Origin: Krasilnikovozyma curviuscula | Taxonomy: Eukaryota > Basidiomycota > Tremellomycetes > Cystofilobasidiales > Mrakiaceae | Assembly: GCA_014825775.1 (NCBI GenBank) | Contig: MVAQ01000240.1 | Span: 1 to 31,357, forward strand | Direction: 5' to 3' | Length of the DNA: 31,357 nucleotides | In this document: positions 1-11,402 of the stretch, one piece after another | Layout of the letters: the number at the start of each line of letters is the position of its first letter | Position numbering within the stretch: the first letter of the stretch is position 1 | Position numbers and translations under genes: made by a program | Notes under the pieces: model-generated | The model's input: only the letters and a program-made list of their open reading frames with translations | Told to the model about the DNA's origin: nothing | The model's database searches: none

Positions 1-1741
1 CCCATCGATGAAGACAAGCCCAACCCTTTCTCCAGACCTAGCACTCCTGATGCTCAACACCATGTAAGAGATCATTTCTAGACCTTTTGAAGAGTAAGCT
101 TTTTTCTGAGGCTGACCCGGGGAAAACGATTGGCTGCTGGGATTTGAAACAGGAACGTATTGGGTTCGTTGGCTTGGGTAACATGGGTTTGCCAATGGCG
201 TTCAGACTTGCCAAGCACTTGCACGAGGTACGTTGGAAGCTAGTCTCACGATTCCGAGTTTTGGGCTTTCGTGCGGATTCTGACCTATTGCCGCCTTCCT
301 CTCAAACAGACTGGTCAGGCCCCTCTTCTCGTATGGAACCGCTCGCATGACAGGATTGAAAAGTTCCAGAAGAGGTGCCAGGAGAACAAAGGTGGTGAGA
401 TACCAATTCAGGTTGCAAAGACAGTCGAGGAAGTTGGTCAAAGTACGTCATCCAGAGCATTTGTTTTCTTTCATGCTTCTGCTCTCTGTTAAGGAACTGC
501 GAACCAGCTGACTGACTGGCTACTGGTGGGGCGTTTGGCGTCTCATTTCTTTTTCAGAGTGCGGCTTTGTCGTTACCTCGCTATCATCTGATAATGTAAG
601 CGACGCCGTTCCGAGGGCCAATAGACTTGGAACGTACACTGATCGCCTCTTTTATTGAACAAAGGGATCTGTCGATATTTACGATAAGCTGTTCAGTGGT
701 GAAGAGGTATGATATTTCATCTCTCGTACTTTGTAATCGTCAAATCAACCACTAAAGCCCACCTTTTCCTTCCAAACCTCCGTCCCTACTTCAGACCAAC
801 ACCCGTCCCCGAAAACGTACTATCTTCGTCGATACCTCTACTATCTATCCAACGATCGCTGGTCAGCTTGAGCGTAAATCCTCCCTCCGCCCAAACCGCT
901 TTTACCTCTCCTGCCCCGTCTTTGGAAGACCCGAAGTTGCTGAGACGGGTCAGTTGGTCATGTGTATCTCTGGAGAGTACCATGCTAAGAAGCACTGCGC
1001 TCACCTACTGATTCCCGTGGTCGGAAAGAAGGTCATGGTGAGTGTTCAAGCATCCGTTGTGATACCCCCTCCCACCCAAAGTGGCCTGTCGCTCACCAGT
1101 CTTCATTCTATTCCTATTCTGGCAGGATATGGGTTCGAACGTGGAACGAGCCTCATCTTTCGCATTGGTCGGCAATACGATGACGCTTGGCATTATCGAA
1201 CTCCTCGCTGAAGCAATGACGCTGGCTGATGCGACCGGTGTCGGATCGGACAACCTCTACAAGTTGATTCAAGAACTTTACCCAGCACCGACTTTCCTTA
1301 CGTACTCGAAGAAGATGCTCAACAACGACTTTCACGGCGAGGAAGGATTCACACTTAGCGGTGGGTGAGTGCACACATATCCCTTTCTTACCTCCGCCGA
1401 CAAGCTGACCTTTTCGCTTTGAGCGACACTTGTTTTTAGAATCAAGGACTCAGCGCATATCAGACAACTTGCGGAGTCTGTCAACGTGCCCGTCCCAACG
1501 ATTGACTTGGCTCATCAGCATCTGATCAGCGCCCGAGCGAACGGCGGAAGTAAGCTGGATTGGAGTTCTCTCGTCGGAGGTTCGTTCTTTTCCATTACAC
1601 TTTCAGCTCGTCGTTTGTGACCCGAAATAATTTGCCATTAATGACACGCCTCCCGGGAACTGCTTAGGTGTTCGGATCGCTTCTGGTCTCCCACCGTTCG
1701 CCAACTCTCGTACGAAGCTGACGAGAGAGGATAGCTCATGA
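1..1741 (+). CDS. 3-hydroxyisobutyrate dehydrogenase-like NAD(P)-dependent oxidoreductase, 5' partial
   Basis: Proposed exons: <1-63, 153-227, 310-442, 558-595, 665-706, 795-1037, 1126-1364, 1440-1579, 1668-1741 (TGA 1739-1741). They join in phase into about 348 codons. The first exon is open to the window edge, so the start lies upstream; the ATG at position 8 is out of frame. Seen: a Rossmann motif IGFVGLGNMGLPMAFRLAKH at the start of exon 2, the segment LSCPVFGRPE matching the family's substrate-binding DAPVFGG region, and a C-terminal helical domain ending near DWSSLVGGVRIASGLPPF. This order is that of the beta-hydroxyacid dehydrogenase family (NAD_binding_2 then NAD_binding_11), which oxidises small 3-hydroxy acids such as the valine catabolite 3-hydroxyisobutyrate. 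The substrate cannot be read from sequence. The usual catalytic lysine, four residues before the conserved Asn in ALVGNTM, appears to be Ala (codon GCA), so activity is uncertain. Confidence 0.85.
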
Positions 1742-2880
1742 GGATATCAAAAGGACAATGACGAAAAATATCTCCTGAGATGAAGTTGTTTTTTATCAAA
1801 GGTTCCAGCGGTTTTCTCCGGATCAATGATGGCGGAGAAGGAAAGGGCTGCTCGCGAGCCGGCGTGAGTTCTTCATGATAAAAAGCACGTTTTCGAACCT
1901 CGACAATGATGGATAGGAATACTGCAAGCAAGTGCAAAGTAAGGAAGTTAAACATGCAATGGTCTTGGTAATCGTTACGGTCAATGGAGGGTAAGTAAGA
2001 CATGAGACAAAATCATAATCGACACACAGTGTCAATGGGATTGAGCAACGCAAACTGTTAATTTTATACCGAAAGTGACGGAGGTAAAAAAAAAGAGGGG
2101 GGGGGGATATATACAAGTTCCGCTGGAAAATGCAAGATCCGCTGACAGCTCTTCAGTGTCAATATGACCTTCAACTCACGATTTCGTGACAAAAGAGGAA
2201 CAGCGTACAGACAGAGCTTTTGACTTCGTTGATGATGAGAAGACACGTGTTCTTGCCCTCGTCGTGGAGGATGGCCATAAGAGCGAAGACGTCTTCATCG
2301 GCGTACTTGACGATGAGATGAGATTGTGGTTAGTCCGAGTGTACAAGGGCAAATCGATCAGTGACAAAGAAAAGAATGGAAGTCTGGAAATTAAACAAAA
2401 AAAAAACCTACGTGAGAAAACCTTTGTCGCTTTCTCCCTTTGCTCAGAGACTCTTGGAGGGAAAGGAAGAAAGAAAAAAGAAAAGAAAGATAGATACACA
2501 CATTGATCTGTGTAATGATATTATAGTAGAGTCGTTTAATTCACTATGGAGGGAATGGTGTTGGCTGCGATGCGATGCTCTTTTGTTTACTTTCGCGCCT
2601 TTCAAATGCAAATGACTTGCCGTGTGGTCCCTATTGTCCTCCGGAAGATCAAACAGGCCCGTGCGAAAGACAATCTAAAATATACTATATCCATCTTCTT
2701 ATCTTGTCCCATTCTACATAAATGTTCACAACTCAAATTAGATGTGGCGCGGTCTGACCTGATTATTCAGTAATTGCCTGTCGATCGAAGAAAGCCTTCA
2801 GCCCTCCTAGCGACGGTCAACCAGCTAGCGCAAAGAGTCGAAAACTCTTGCCAGCGTGGGTCTCTCAGCTTGAGCTTGCA
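1742..2880. other. Intergenic region, 1.1 kb, upstream of the Zn2Cys6 regulator
   Basis: No gene that I can support. It holds the 3' flank of the dehydrogenase and the promoter and 5' leader of the regulator. There is a run of nine A then ten G around 2086-2106, and A/G-rich tracts at 2395-2495. A stretch at 2180-2400 is open on both strands and looks weakly coding; it is listed as a finding. Confidence 0.6.
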
Positions 2881-5800
2881 ATGGATTCTTATCGACCCAC
2901 GACGGCTCAGCAGCAGTTCCCTCCGAACAGCCGACCAGCCTCAGCAGGAGCAGCCTCCTCCTCAGCAGGGCCAGCGAATGCCATCGACCCCCTCCTCCCT
3001 GAATTCCCAGCCCCGCCTCGAGCTAGCTCCATTGCCTTCACCGGGGCGGCAGGACCTGTTATCCCAGACTCAGGCAACCCGCCAGCCCAGATTGCAGCGT
3101 CGTACAGGCTGAGCGACCCAGCGTCGTCGACGTACACGGCAAACATCCCCGTCAAGAGGGATAGCTCGGGTGGGACGACTGGTGCTGCTGCTGCTGCCAT
3201 AGGTGGTGGTAATGAGGTCGATGGGGACGGGAAAGAACCAGCAAAAAAGAAGCAGAAGGGTCCCTTGAGTTGTGCAGAGTGCAGGTGCGTCTTGCCTCTT
3301 TTCTATACCAGCACGCCTCTCTCAGATTGCTGATGACCTCTGCCCCTTATGCTCCTTGTAATCTGGCCCAATGCTTGTTCTCTCGGGTCCAGACGTCTCA
3401 AGCTGAAGTGCGACAGGACGTTCCCTTGCTCATCATGCGTGCGTCTTACTTGACACAAAACATTCGTCTCTGCTTGGCTTGAAACCTGACCTCTCGTTGT
3501 TCCTCCGCTGCTTCAGGTGAAACGGGGGGTAGCGCTCATCTGCCCTCAGGGCGAACTCAAGGGTGGGAAAGGAAAACGACTTATTTTGGCTGATACAGAG
3601 GTAAATGTGTCTTTGTCTCCGATATCCACGCACCGCCGTCCGTGTCGAGTCAACTGCCCGCTGACGTACCCACTTTCACCACTCTTTTTGGGTCGCAGGA
3701 ATTACACGCTCGTATAGCTACGCTCGAACAAGCCCTCGCAGCAGCACACCACAAGCTCTCGATTGCGCCGACCTCACCACCGACCTCCCTTCCAGCCGCC
3801 GCGTCCTCGACTTCGACGAACCCGCTCGCAGGCACACAAAAACCCCACCCGCTGCTCGAGGGCAGCTTCCATTACTCACCTCTGCCTGGCGCTAGTGGAG
3901 AGAAGGATAAAGAGGTCGATGGAGGGGAGAATGTGGGTTCGGGGCAGCTGACGATCAGGGAAGGTGGGATCAGTCGGTTCTTTGGTAATGCTGGCAGTGC
4001 ATATCTACTGGTAAGCATCTAAATCCTTAGTCTCTTTTCGTTCTTCTTGAAGGAGCTGTAGTGACTGATGTTGAGGGTTTGCTTCGCTTTGCATTAGTCG
4101 GCAGATGAAGAACCGCCGTCGTCGACGCTCTCAAGCCTCCCTCCTCGATCAAGTAATGGCACCTTCTCCAACAACGGCGCCGCAACTCTCTTACACGGCG
4201 AGATTGCTGCCAGTAAAGCTACTAGTAATGGAGCAGGTGGGCAAGATGAAGTCCAGCCGTGGGAGAACCAGGTCACAGTTGAGTTCTTGAAGTCGCACTT
4301 GCCTGACCCGAGGGAAGCAACGGGGATCTGTGATTTATACTGGAAGAATGGCGCTTGGATGTAAGTCCTTCCCTACCCTCTCTTGTTTCAGAAACAATTC
4401 AGGTGGTGGGTTGGTAACTGACACATACAAACACACACACACACACACAAACACTGTGTTTTTTCTTTTGTAAAGGTACAACGTCCTATCGCGCGCAAAC
4501 TTTGAACAAGACTACCTTCCTTCAGTGTACACCTCCCCTTCCCCTGATGCCCACAAGCTCTCCTTGGTTTTCTTCATCCTCTCCCTCGGCTCCTTATTCG
4601 ACCTCAACAAACCACCTTATAACAGCACTGCCAAAACATACTTCTCGTTAGGAAAAGCAGCGTACGCCGTGGGTAACGACAAGAATGGCATGGGAAACCT
4701 GCCCTTCATACAGGCTACTCATTTGATGGGTACTTTCTTACTCAACGGTGCCAAGCAGACAACGGGTGGGGAGGCATTCTGGCCGTACCTTGGTCTCGCG
4801 GTCAAAGCTGCTCAAGCTGTAAGTGTCACTTACTTTCTCCCTCACTTATTCTCACTTAACAGCGGATCATGACAAAAATAAACACACACACACACACACA
4901 CATGACACTAATTCGGGGAGCTGACATTAGTCTATCTTTGTATAGATTGGGCTGCATCGAGATGGTGAGCATTGGAACCTGCCCGAGGACGAGTGTGAAG
5001 ATCGGAGGCGGATCTGGTGGGAGGTCAACTCGTACGACATCCTTCAGTCCCTCACACTCGGCCGTCCTCGAAGCATTACCGATTTTGCAAGTCCCATCAG
5101 AAATTGCAACTATTGGAACATAAGCTCACCGTCTCTCTCTGTCTCTCATTTCCCACTTTTTTCCTTTCCTCACAGTCGTGCGACACCAAGTTTCCGCAGC
5201 GCCCGCCGCCCGATTCGGAGCTGTTCCACATCCAGAAATACAAGCTCATGAGGATGGTTGCCCGGATCTGTGAGGAACAAAGTCGGGCGTCACCGAGCAG
5301 CTATGAGACGTTGCTTGGCCTCGATAGGGATATTCGAGAATGTGAGATCTTATCCCTCTTTATACTTTTCAATCTGAGACCGGTTTCCCTGACTTGGCTT
5401 TTAAAATTGAATTGGATAGTTGAGAAGAGTCTACCCCCAATCCTTCATTGCTCAGAGACTTCGTGTGTGCTTCCAACGGACGGAGATGGACTCGCCGATA
5501 AACGTCTCATCCTCCAACGCCATTCCATGGTCTTGATCACCGTAAGATTTTCTCCTTCTCACCTCCCCTCACTCTGTTTCTCTTGTACTGACCCGTCGTT
5601 GCTTGTTACTTAGAATGAATCTCTTCTCTTCCTTCACCGATCCTGGTTCGCCCGCGCGCTCAGAGACCACCCCGAGGAGCCCTTGAAGTCCAAGTACTCA
5701 CACTCTTTCGTCGCCAACCTCGAGGCGTGTAAGACCATCATCTCAATTGTCAGAGATCTCGTCAAGCTTCAGAACAGTCTCGCCAGTCGGTGGTGGTTCT

Positions 5801-6736
5801 TCTGGTACGTGTCCTCCACTGCTACAACGCCGCAAATCGTTTTTGAATCTTCTTGCTGTGCTGAATTTCCTCTTTCTTGCTTCGGCCATAGGTTCCATTC
5901 TTTCTCGGCGTGTGTTTGCCTGGCTGCAACGGTGATTAGGGCTCCCGGTAGTTCTTTAGCTCACTCTGCTCTACAGGAATTGGAATTGGGAGTCATGTTA
6001 TTTGAAGAGAGTCGCCCAGGAAGTAGAGCTAGAGAAGGCCTGGTGAGTAACCTTGACGCTGTCCCTCTGTTTATGAACATTCGTTTACATAGCCCTCTCT
6101 TCCACAGTCGACTCTGTTAAAGTTGAGAGAAAGAGCCAGAGAGTCCATCCTTCAAATCCGAGCTCAGCGCTACAATGCTTCAGGAATAGTCGGCGATACT
6201 GCTTTGCCCAAAGCGGAAGCAGAAGATCGTGACGACTTAGACCTATTAGGAGCCGAAACCAACTTTCACAGGATTGGCAGCGTAAGTGCGACACCGTCTT
6301 CGACGACAGACTCTCCTATGGTCGTCAAGGCATACGACGAATCGCCACAGGAGATACCTCACCCGTCCTTCACCCCGCCGTCATTTCAACCACCTATCTC
6401 AAATGATGACACTATTCAAGGCTCGTACATGGACTATCCGACTTCGTTCGATGACGCGTTCGCGTTTGCATCGAGCCAGAGTTTCAACACTGTCGATTTC
6501 GGCGAGGCGGAGAACTGGTCCATCGATCCAAGCTTCAATTTTGGTAGCAACCTCGGTGGGAATGGTATCCCTTCGCACGACGCGACGGGTGAAGCTTTGT
6601 TCTCGTTTGGTGAGTGGCTCACTCTAGGAAGTTGTTGGCGAGGCGAAAAGTCCCTTCGCTCATGGATGATCCTTTTCCCGTTTTTCCAGACTTTGAGTCT
6701 TTCATGAATCAAGTCAACAACAATAACTTCTCTTGA
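2881..6736 (+). CDS. Zn2Cys6 (GAL4-type) fungal transcription factor
   Basis: Thirteen proposed exons: 2881-3284, 3393-3438, 3517-3600, 3699-4010, 4098-4360, 4476-4818, 4946-5086, 5176-5341, 5420-5541, 5614-5804, 5892-6042, 6108-6609, 6690-6736 (TGA), giving 923 aa. Residues 1-125 are low-complexity (Ala/Pro/Ser/Gly). A basic KKKQK precedes the binuclear zinc cluster, with Cys at about 131, 134, 141, 147, 150 and 159 (CX2CX6CX5CX2CX8C, SCAECRRLKLKCDRTFPCSS). A short leucine-type dimerisation helix follows (ELHARIATLEQALAAAHHKL). The middle carries the fungal_trans domain, with landmarks such as EDRRRIWWEVNSYD and DTKFPQRPP. The C-terminus is acidic and Ser/Asn/Phe-rich, a plausible activation region. 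It should act in the nucleus as a DNA-binding regulator; targets are unknown. The start is the first in-frame ATG. Intron 7 (5087-5175) uses a GC donor. Introns 5 and 6 carry AC repeats. Confidence 0.93.
4431..4449. repeat. (AC)n microsatellite in intron 5 of the Zn2Cys6 gene
   Basis: An uninterrupted run of about 9.5 AC units, flanked by imperfect AC/AAC units, in the intron 4361-4475, about 25 nt before the acceptor. Confidence 0.9.
4882..4902. repeat. (AC)n microsatellite in intron 6 of the Zn2Cys6 gene
   Basis: About 10.5 AC units in the intron 4819-4945. It is the same motif in the same orientation as the repeat in the preceding intron. Confidence 0.9.
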
Positions 6737-7712
6737 TCGCCGATGCTGTGCAGAACATTAGGACCGAGCGTCGATATGGATTCTCTGTCGGTATCTTCTT
6801 TCTTTTTTCTTTTCATTCTAGCCGCTTTTCATCCTATCTTTCGCTACCATAGACATTTACCCTTCACCCACCTCTGCTGCATCTTCATAAGATTTTAATA
6901 CTGATGAGGTAGTTAATGAACTCTCTTTGCTTGATGACTAGAAAGACGGTTCAAGAATTGTTCCAGAACTGCAGTGGAGCGTACTGGGACCCAACCCTTG
7001 AAAGCAGTGTCCAAAAGATGTCACCACTCCTCTTTGTCAACCATACAAAATTCCTTGCTGAGAAAGTGGAAGGCTGGAGTCGCGACTGTCCGTGCTGGCT
7101 TGATCGCGTCCAAGAAAAACCAAACTCAGCACAGCCTGTCGTTCGTTGTGGGTCTGTCACTCTCTTCCAAGCCCCCGCCTCTCCCGAGAAATAAACGAAG
7201 ATGATCAAATGGAGTTTGTTTCGGGCAGTTTTCGTTCTCCAGAAGAAGTGATCTAGAGGCGTGCTTGCTCAATGAGGGGCGTATAGAGGAAGGATGAGAA
7301 TAAGGTTGCGACCCGTTGGTATCAAATTCAGAGTGTGTTTCTCATGATGCTTTGATGGATGTTGACCTTGCTCTGCTACTGATCATGATTACTTGAACAT
7401 GAGTCTTCTCGAGGTCACTTTGTGAGACATGCCCTAGAACATTACTGCGATTTCACCATCTCCTCCGTTCCGTTTGCGGCGAACCTCGATTACTCTTACT
7501 TTTGCAGCGAAACTGTCAATTGCCAAAAGATTTTCAGGTCTTAATATTCTGTTTACTCATCCCATGTTGTGAACACAGCTTTTTGAATCAAAACCCATAT
7601 AGGCATCAAACGAGGGACAAGACGATACTGTCACCGTCTACCTTCCATTTCCTTCCCATCTCACGAGCAGACAACCACCAATATCCCTAGTTTTAGATTT
7701 CAAGTATCGAGT
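6737..7712. other. Intergenic region, about 1 kb
   Basis: 3' flank of the regulator and promoter of the small secreted-protein gene. Short overlapping ORFs at 6916-7204 are open in several frames on both strands, show no recognisable motif and have no convincing splice context. I see no RNA gene or repeat. Confidence 0.5.
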
Positions 7713-8825
7713 ATGCGCTTCTCACCCCTCTTGATTGCATCCCTCTTCGTCGTCGGCACCATGTAAGTACGAAATAAAGCCAAGGTTGTCCTGTGGCTTG
7801 ATGTTCCTACCACAACTAATAATTCTCCTCCTGGTTTTCCACAGCGCTGCCCCAGTCTCACCAACGACTAACTCAGTGGTTGCTGTTACTGTTGCTACTG
7901 CAGTCAATTCTGTTGCGTCTCTCCCTTCCCTTGTTGGACTTGGGGCAACAACCGTCACCTTGACTGGAGGTACCTTGGCTGCGTCTTCTGCGACTTTCGT
8001 TGTTGCTCCTACTACTATGGTTGTCCGTTTCTGTGGTGTACCTACCGCGTGAGTTTAGGATGTACCTTCATATCACATTTGACTTTCCCGTCTCTTTCAT
8101 CACAACGCTAACCACATGGGGTGCCGCTTTTTACTTAGCACATCCGCCGTCGTTATCATCTCCTCTGAGTCGTTCGAAACTGCCTCTCCTTCGGAGATAG
8201 AGTCAAGTGGCGTTGCAACTACAACTTCGACTTCTGCTCTGTCAACGACGGCGGTCCACGAACGAAGACAGGCAGTCGCGTCTAGTGTCAGGATTGACGG
8301 AACCACCACTGCCACCACCACTGCCACCCTCACCATGTCTTCTAATGTCGCTGAGTCGATTGAGACTGTAGTGGTGGGGATTTCCGAAGCAGTAGAGACC
8401 ACTATCCCAGTGTCAGCCGTCATCTCATCCACCCATTTCGCAGACACGTTTCCCCTCACCACCACAGCAGTTCCCGCTGCTCCGGTCAGTGTGTCGGGAG
8501 AGCCCTTCTACACGACAGACTGTATTGAAGTGTCCTCAACTTACGTCTCTAGCGCTGTCGCAACTACCACGGCTAGTCTCGCCCTCTTCAGCGACGCGTC
8601 TGGGCTAGCTTCAGCTTCAGCTTCTGCTTCTGGCGTCACTGTGAATGCTCAAAACTTGGGTTTTAAAGTAAGGTCCTATGTCCCTGAATCGTTTTCCCAC
8701 TTTCCTTTTCTTGACTGACCCTTGCTGACTTTGCAATTGTTCAGTCCGCTGGATTCAAAACACTCACCCCTGGTTCCTTCGCTGGTGTCATCGCCGGCTT
8801 TGCATTGATTATTTTTGCTTTCTAA
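7713..8825 (+). CDS. Secreted Ser/Thr/Val-rich protein, probably GPI-anchored
   Basis: Four proposed exons: 7713-7762, 7845-8048, 8139-8667, 8745-8825 (TAA), giving 287 aa. The product begins with a signal peptide (MRFSPLLIASLFVVGTIAAP, cleavage probably near Ala-Ala-Pro). The body is dominated by Ser, Thr, Val and Ala with many TT, TTT and SAS runs and very few charged residues, as in O-mannosylated fungal wall proteins. Only two cysteines are obvious, in RFCGVP and TTDCIE. The end is a small-residue stretch followed by a hydrophobic tail with no basic residue after it (GSFAGVIAGFALIIFAF), the layout of a GPI-attachment signal. No catalytic domain or named family was recognised. It is probably a cell-surface mannoprotein; its function is unknown. 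Confidence 0.8.
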
Positions 8826-9441
8826 GTAGATCGACTTTTTTCGCTTCTAAGATAGATACAAAGATGTAGATAGATTCATTTGGACTGCGGACAATCCTTT
8901 GATTATCTCTCTTTTGCGGCGAGATTTTGTTCGATTCTTTTTGTTTTCTTTGGATATATACCTTGATGAACATGATTTTAAGGATCTAACACTCAACGTC
9001 GTGAGAGATTGTGGGTAAACACACTCGTTTTGGTTGTAGCCGCTCCGGGTTTCGTCTTGTGCCGGCATCCAACTTCTACCTCGAGGAAGTTTCATAAGAA
9101 TCACACTGACTTCTTTACACCTTCTCACGCGCTGATGGTGTGACATCCTTAGAATAGGTCCTTTGGAGCTTTCAATTGTAAGTGGAACGATACTTTAATA
9201 AATTCTTGAGATACTGTGACCTGACCCTTTCATCCTTTCTTAATGAACTACAGATTCTGAGGTTTCAAATTCGAATCCTGAACCAACTGGCTCTTTGTCC
9301 AAGCTAAGCTGTATCCCACTGTACTAGAGCTGAGATTAGATTTGCTTGGATCTCAACAGTGAGATTGGCTTTTCATTCCCTTCCAGATTCCACCCGTTGA
9401 AACCTCTCTTTTTCCGTCCACTCTCCCCTTCCCAGCCAACT
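8826..9441. other. Intergenic region, about 0.6 kb
   Basis: 3' flank of the secreted-protein gene and promoter of the next + strand gene. I see no coding or RNA gene. A B-box-like string near 9269-9279 was considered as a tRNA remnant and rejected. Confidence 0.5.
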
Positions 9442-11116
9442 ATGTCGAGCTCATCCTCGTCATCGAAGCAATCAAAGCCTGTAGCAACATACAACTCTCT
9501 CTCCTCCATCGTTTCCAACTTGGAAGCTGCTCAATGGGGTATCCCAGTGTCCTCTCGCTCAAAATCGACAACGTCTGAATACGACGCTGACATGGACAGG
9601 AGGATAGCCGAGTTGATCAAGAAGGAAGCTCTAGAAAAACAGAAGAAGCTCAACAATAGTGGAGTTAGTGCTTATCTCGAGTAAGCCTTTCTGGTAAACC
9701 CTGTTGCTGAAAGAGAAAAACTGTAAACTGACGTTGGTTCTCTTACTTAGTCGATCAACACCGATACCTAAAGCGAAGCCCAATACCAACTTCCTCTCTT
9801 CCATGCTCAGGAGCGTGACAGACCACAACACATCGCTCATCCGAGAACAAGAACAAGCTGCAAAGCTCGCGAACAAATCACGCCTGCCCGACATTCTCCC
9901 CTCCACAAGCAGCAAATACAGCAGTAGAAGTAGAAAAGGAGAAGACGATAGAGATGATTATAGACCCAAGAAACGAAGCCATGCCGGTAGTGGATCGATG
10001 AGAGGGTGGAGTGACGACGATGAGTCTGATGTCAGACGGGCGTCGTCAAGCCATCGTGATCGAGATGACGGTGATCATAGAAGAAGCAGGGGTTATGATG
10101 ATGAGCGGAGGAAGTCTTCGAATGGGAAGCGAAGGTATGACGATTCCGAGGAGGGGGAGGGGAGGAGGAAGAACTCTACATCGTCCGGCCAGCGAGATCG
10201 CAACCATGAAGAAGATCAGTATCGGAGTCGAGAGAAGGAAAAGAAGAAGAGAGATGATTATGATAGCGAAGAGGAAGAACATCGCCGACGACGCCGTCGA
10301 AGGGAGAAAGAGGAGATGGAGGATGAAGAACGTCATCACGAATCTCGATCGTCTCTCCATCCCTCCAGCAGCACCAAAGCTTCAAAAGATAACATGGTCA
10401 AGTTAGTGTCGCTAGAGGATGAGGAAACTTCCCATCTCCCGCAGCTGGAATCGAAGATGGACAAATATTTCAAGGACGATTACGATCCTAGGCTTGATGT
10501 TTCAAAGCCGGGTAAAGATGATCTCGTCGGTGAAGGGTGGGTAAATATGTTGGAAATTTTGAAGGAAAAAGAGGAAGAGAAGCGAAGGGCTAAGGAGGTG
10601 AGTTCTGTGTCTATGAAGGCCAGCATGGACGTTCTTTGCAAAAACATCACGGCAACTGAAGCCCCCCGTCATATTATTTCTTTATGTTCAAAGGAGAAGA
10701 AAGCAGCTGAAAAGCAGAAACGGAGAGAAGAGAAGAGACGGATCCGACGGGAACAAAAAGCTCTCCTCGACCTCTCCTCCGACGACGACCACGGCAAGAA
10801 GCGTTCTTCTTCAATAACCTCTAAATCGAAGCTCAGGCGCGTCGCCAACCCTTTTGGGTCATCAGGCTCCGACTCTGACGCTCACCAGCTCAAACCGGCC
10901 AAGAAATCCACGACGGCGGAAGTGCCTGCGTGGTTGAAGGAGAAATCAAAGCGGGAGGATGATCTGATGAGTATGGAATATACAAAGCGAGGGAATACAC
11001 GTGCGTGGGATAAGGGAAAGAATGATGGGGCGGAAGATAAGGACGCATGGAAGTCATTCGGAAAAGACGATGTTTATAATTCGGATGACGAGGATGCCCT
11101 GAAGTTCTTTGATTAG
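9442..11116 (+). CDS. Charged RS/RD-rich protein, probably nuclear, function unknown
   Basis: Proposed exons: 9442-9680, 9751-10597, 10694-11116 (TAG), giving 502 aa; if the second intron is retained, 534 aa. The N-terminal 110 residues are predicted helical, with a Ser run at the very start and the conserved-looking segment PIPKAKPNTNFLSSMLRSVT followed by DHN and a Glu/Ala-rich helix. Residues about 130-310 are Arg/Asp/Ser/Glu-rich with RD, RS and RRRRR runs, as in splicing-associated proteins. A Lys/Glu coiled coil (KEKKAAEKQKRREEKRRIRR) follows, then a C-terminal block around WLKEKSKRE and EYTKRGNTRAWDKGK with an acidic end. The LRS..DHN segment faintly recalls the LLRNVIRHTDAHN region of metazoan NKAPD1, but that is too short to assign a family. 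A nuclear RNA-processing role is inferred from composition only. The second intron (96 nt) is stop-free and in frame. Confidence 0.75.
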
Positions 11117-11402
11117 ATGGCGACGCCTCCCACTTTCGTCTGTATTCGCCTCGAGATATTCACCATTTCTTCCAAGCCGAGCGCCGGTTGAAAGCTCCAT
11201 TGACCACAGGCTGACCTCTCTTGCAACTGTACCGGCGTCTAAATAATCAACAATGGTGTCTGTCCACATTCATAATCGAACATATAACGAATCCGCCCAA
11301 CGGGAACACAAGATCTTCAACCTTTTTAACCGTAGACACTGGGAAGAAGTGGGAACAGACAATCAATCAATAGCTCGAGGGGCGCATTGGAATTTGGAAT
11401 AC

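Noticed and set aside
2064..2506. Minus-strand ORFs rich in Phe, Ser and Pro
   Set aside because: They mirror A/G-rich plus-strand tracts; composition explains them. Only the central part is kept as a low-interest finding.
9241..9285. B-box-like string (aattcgaatcc) suggesting a tRNA gene
   Set aside because: No A box at a suitable distance and no acceptor-stem pairing on either strand.
10046..10406. Opposite-strand and shifted ORFs of 69-131 codons
   Set aside because: Shadows of the Arg/Asp/Glu-rich coding exon at 9751-10597.
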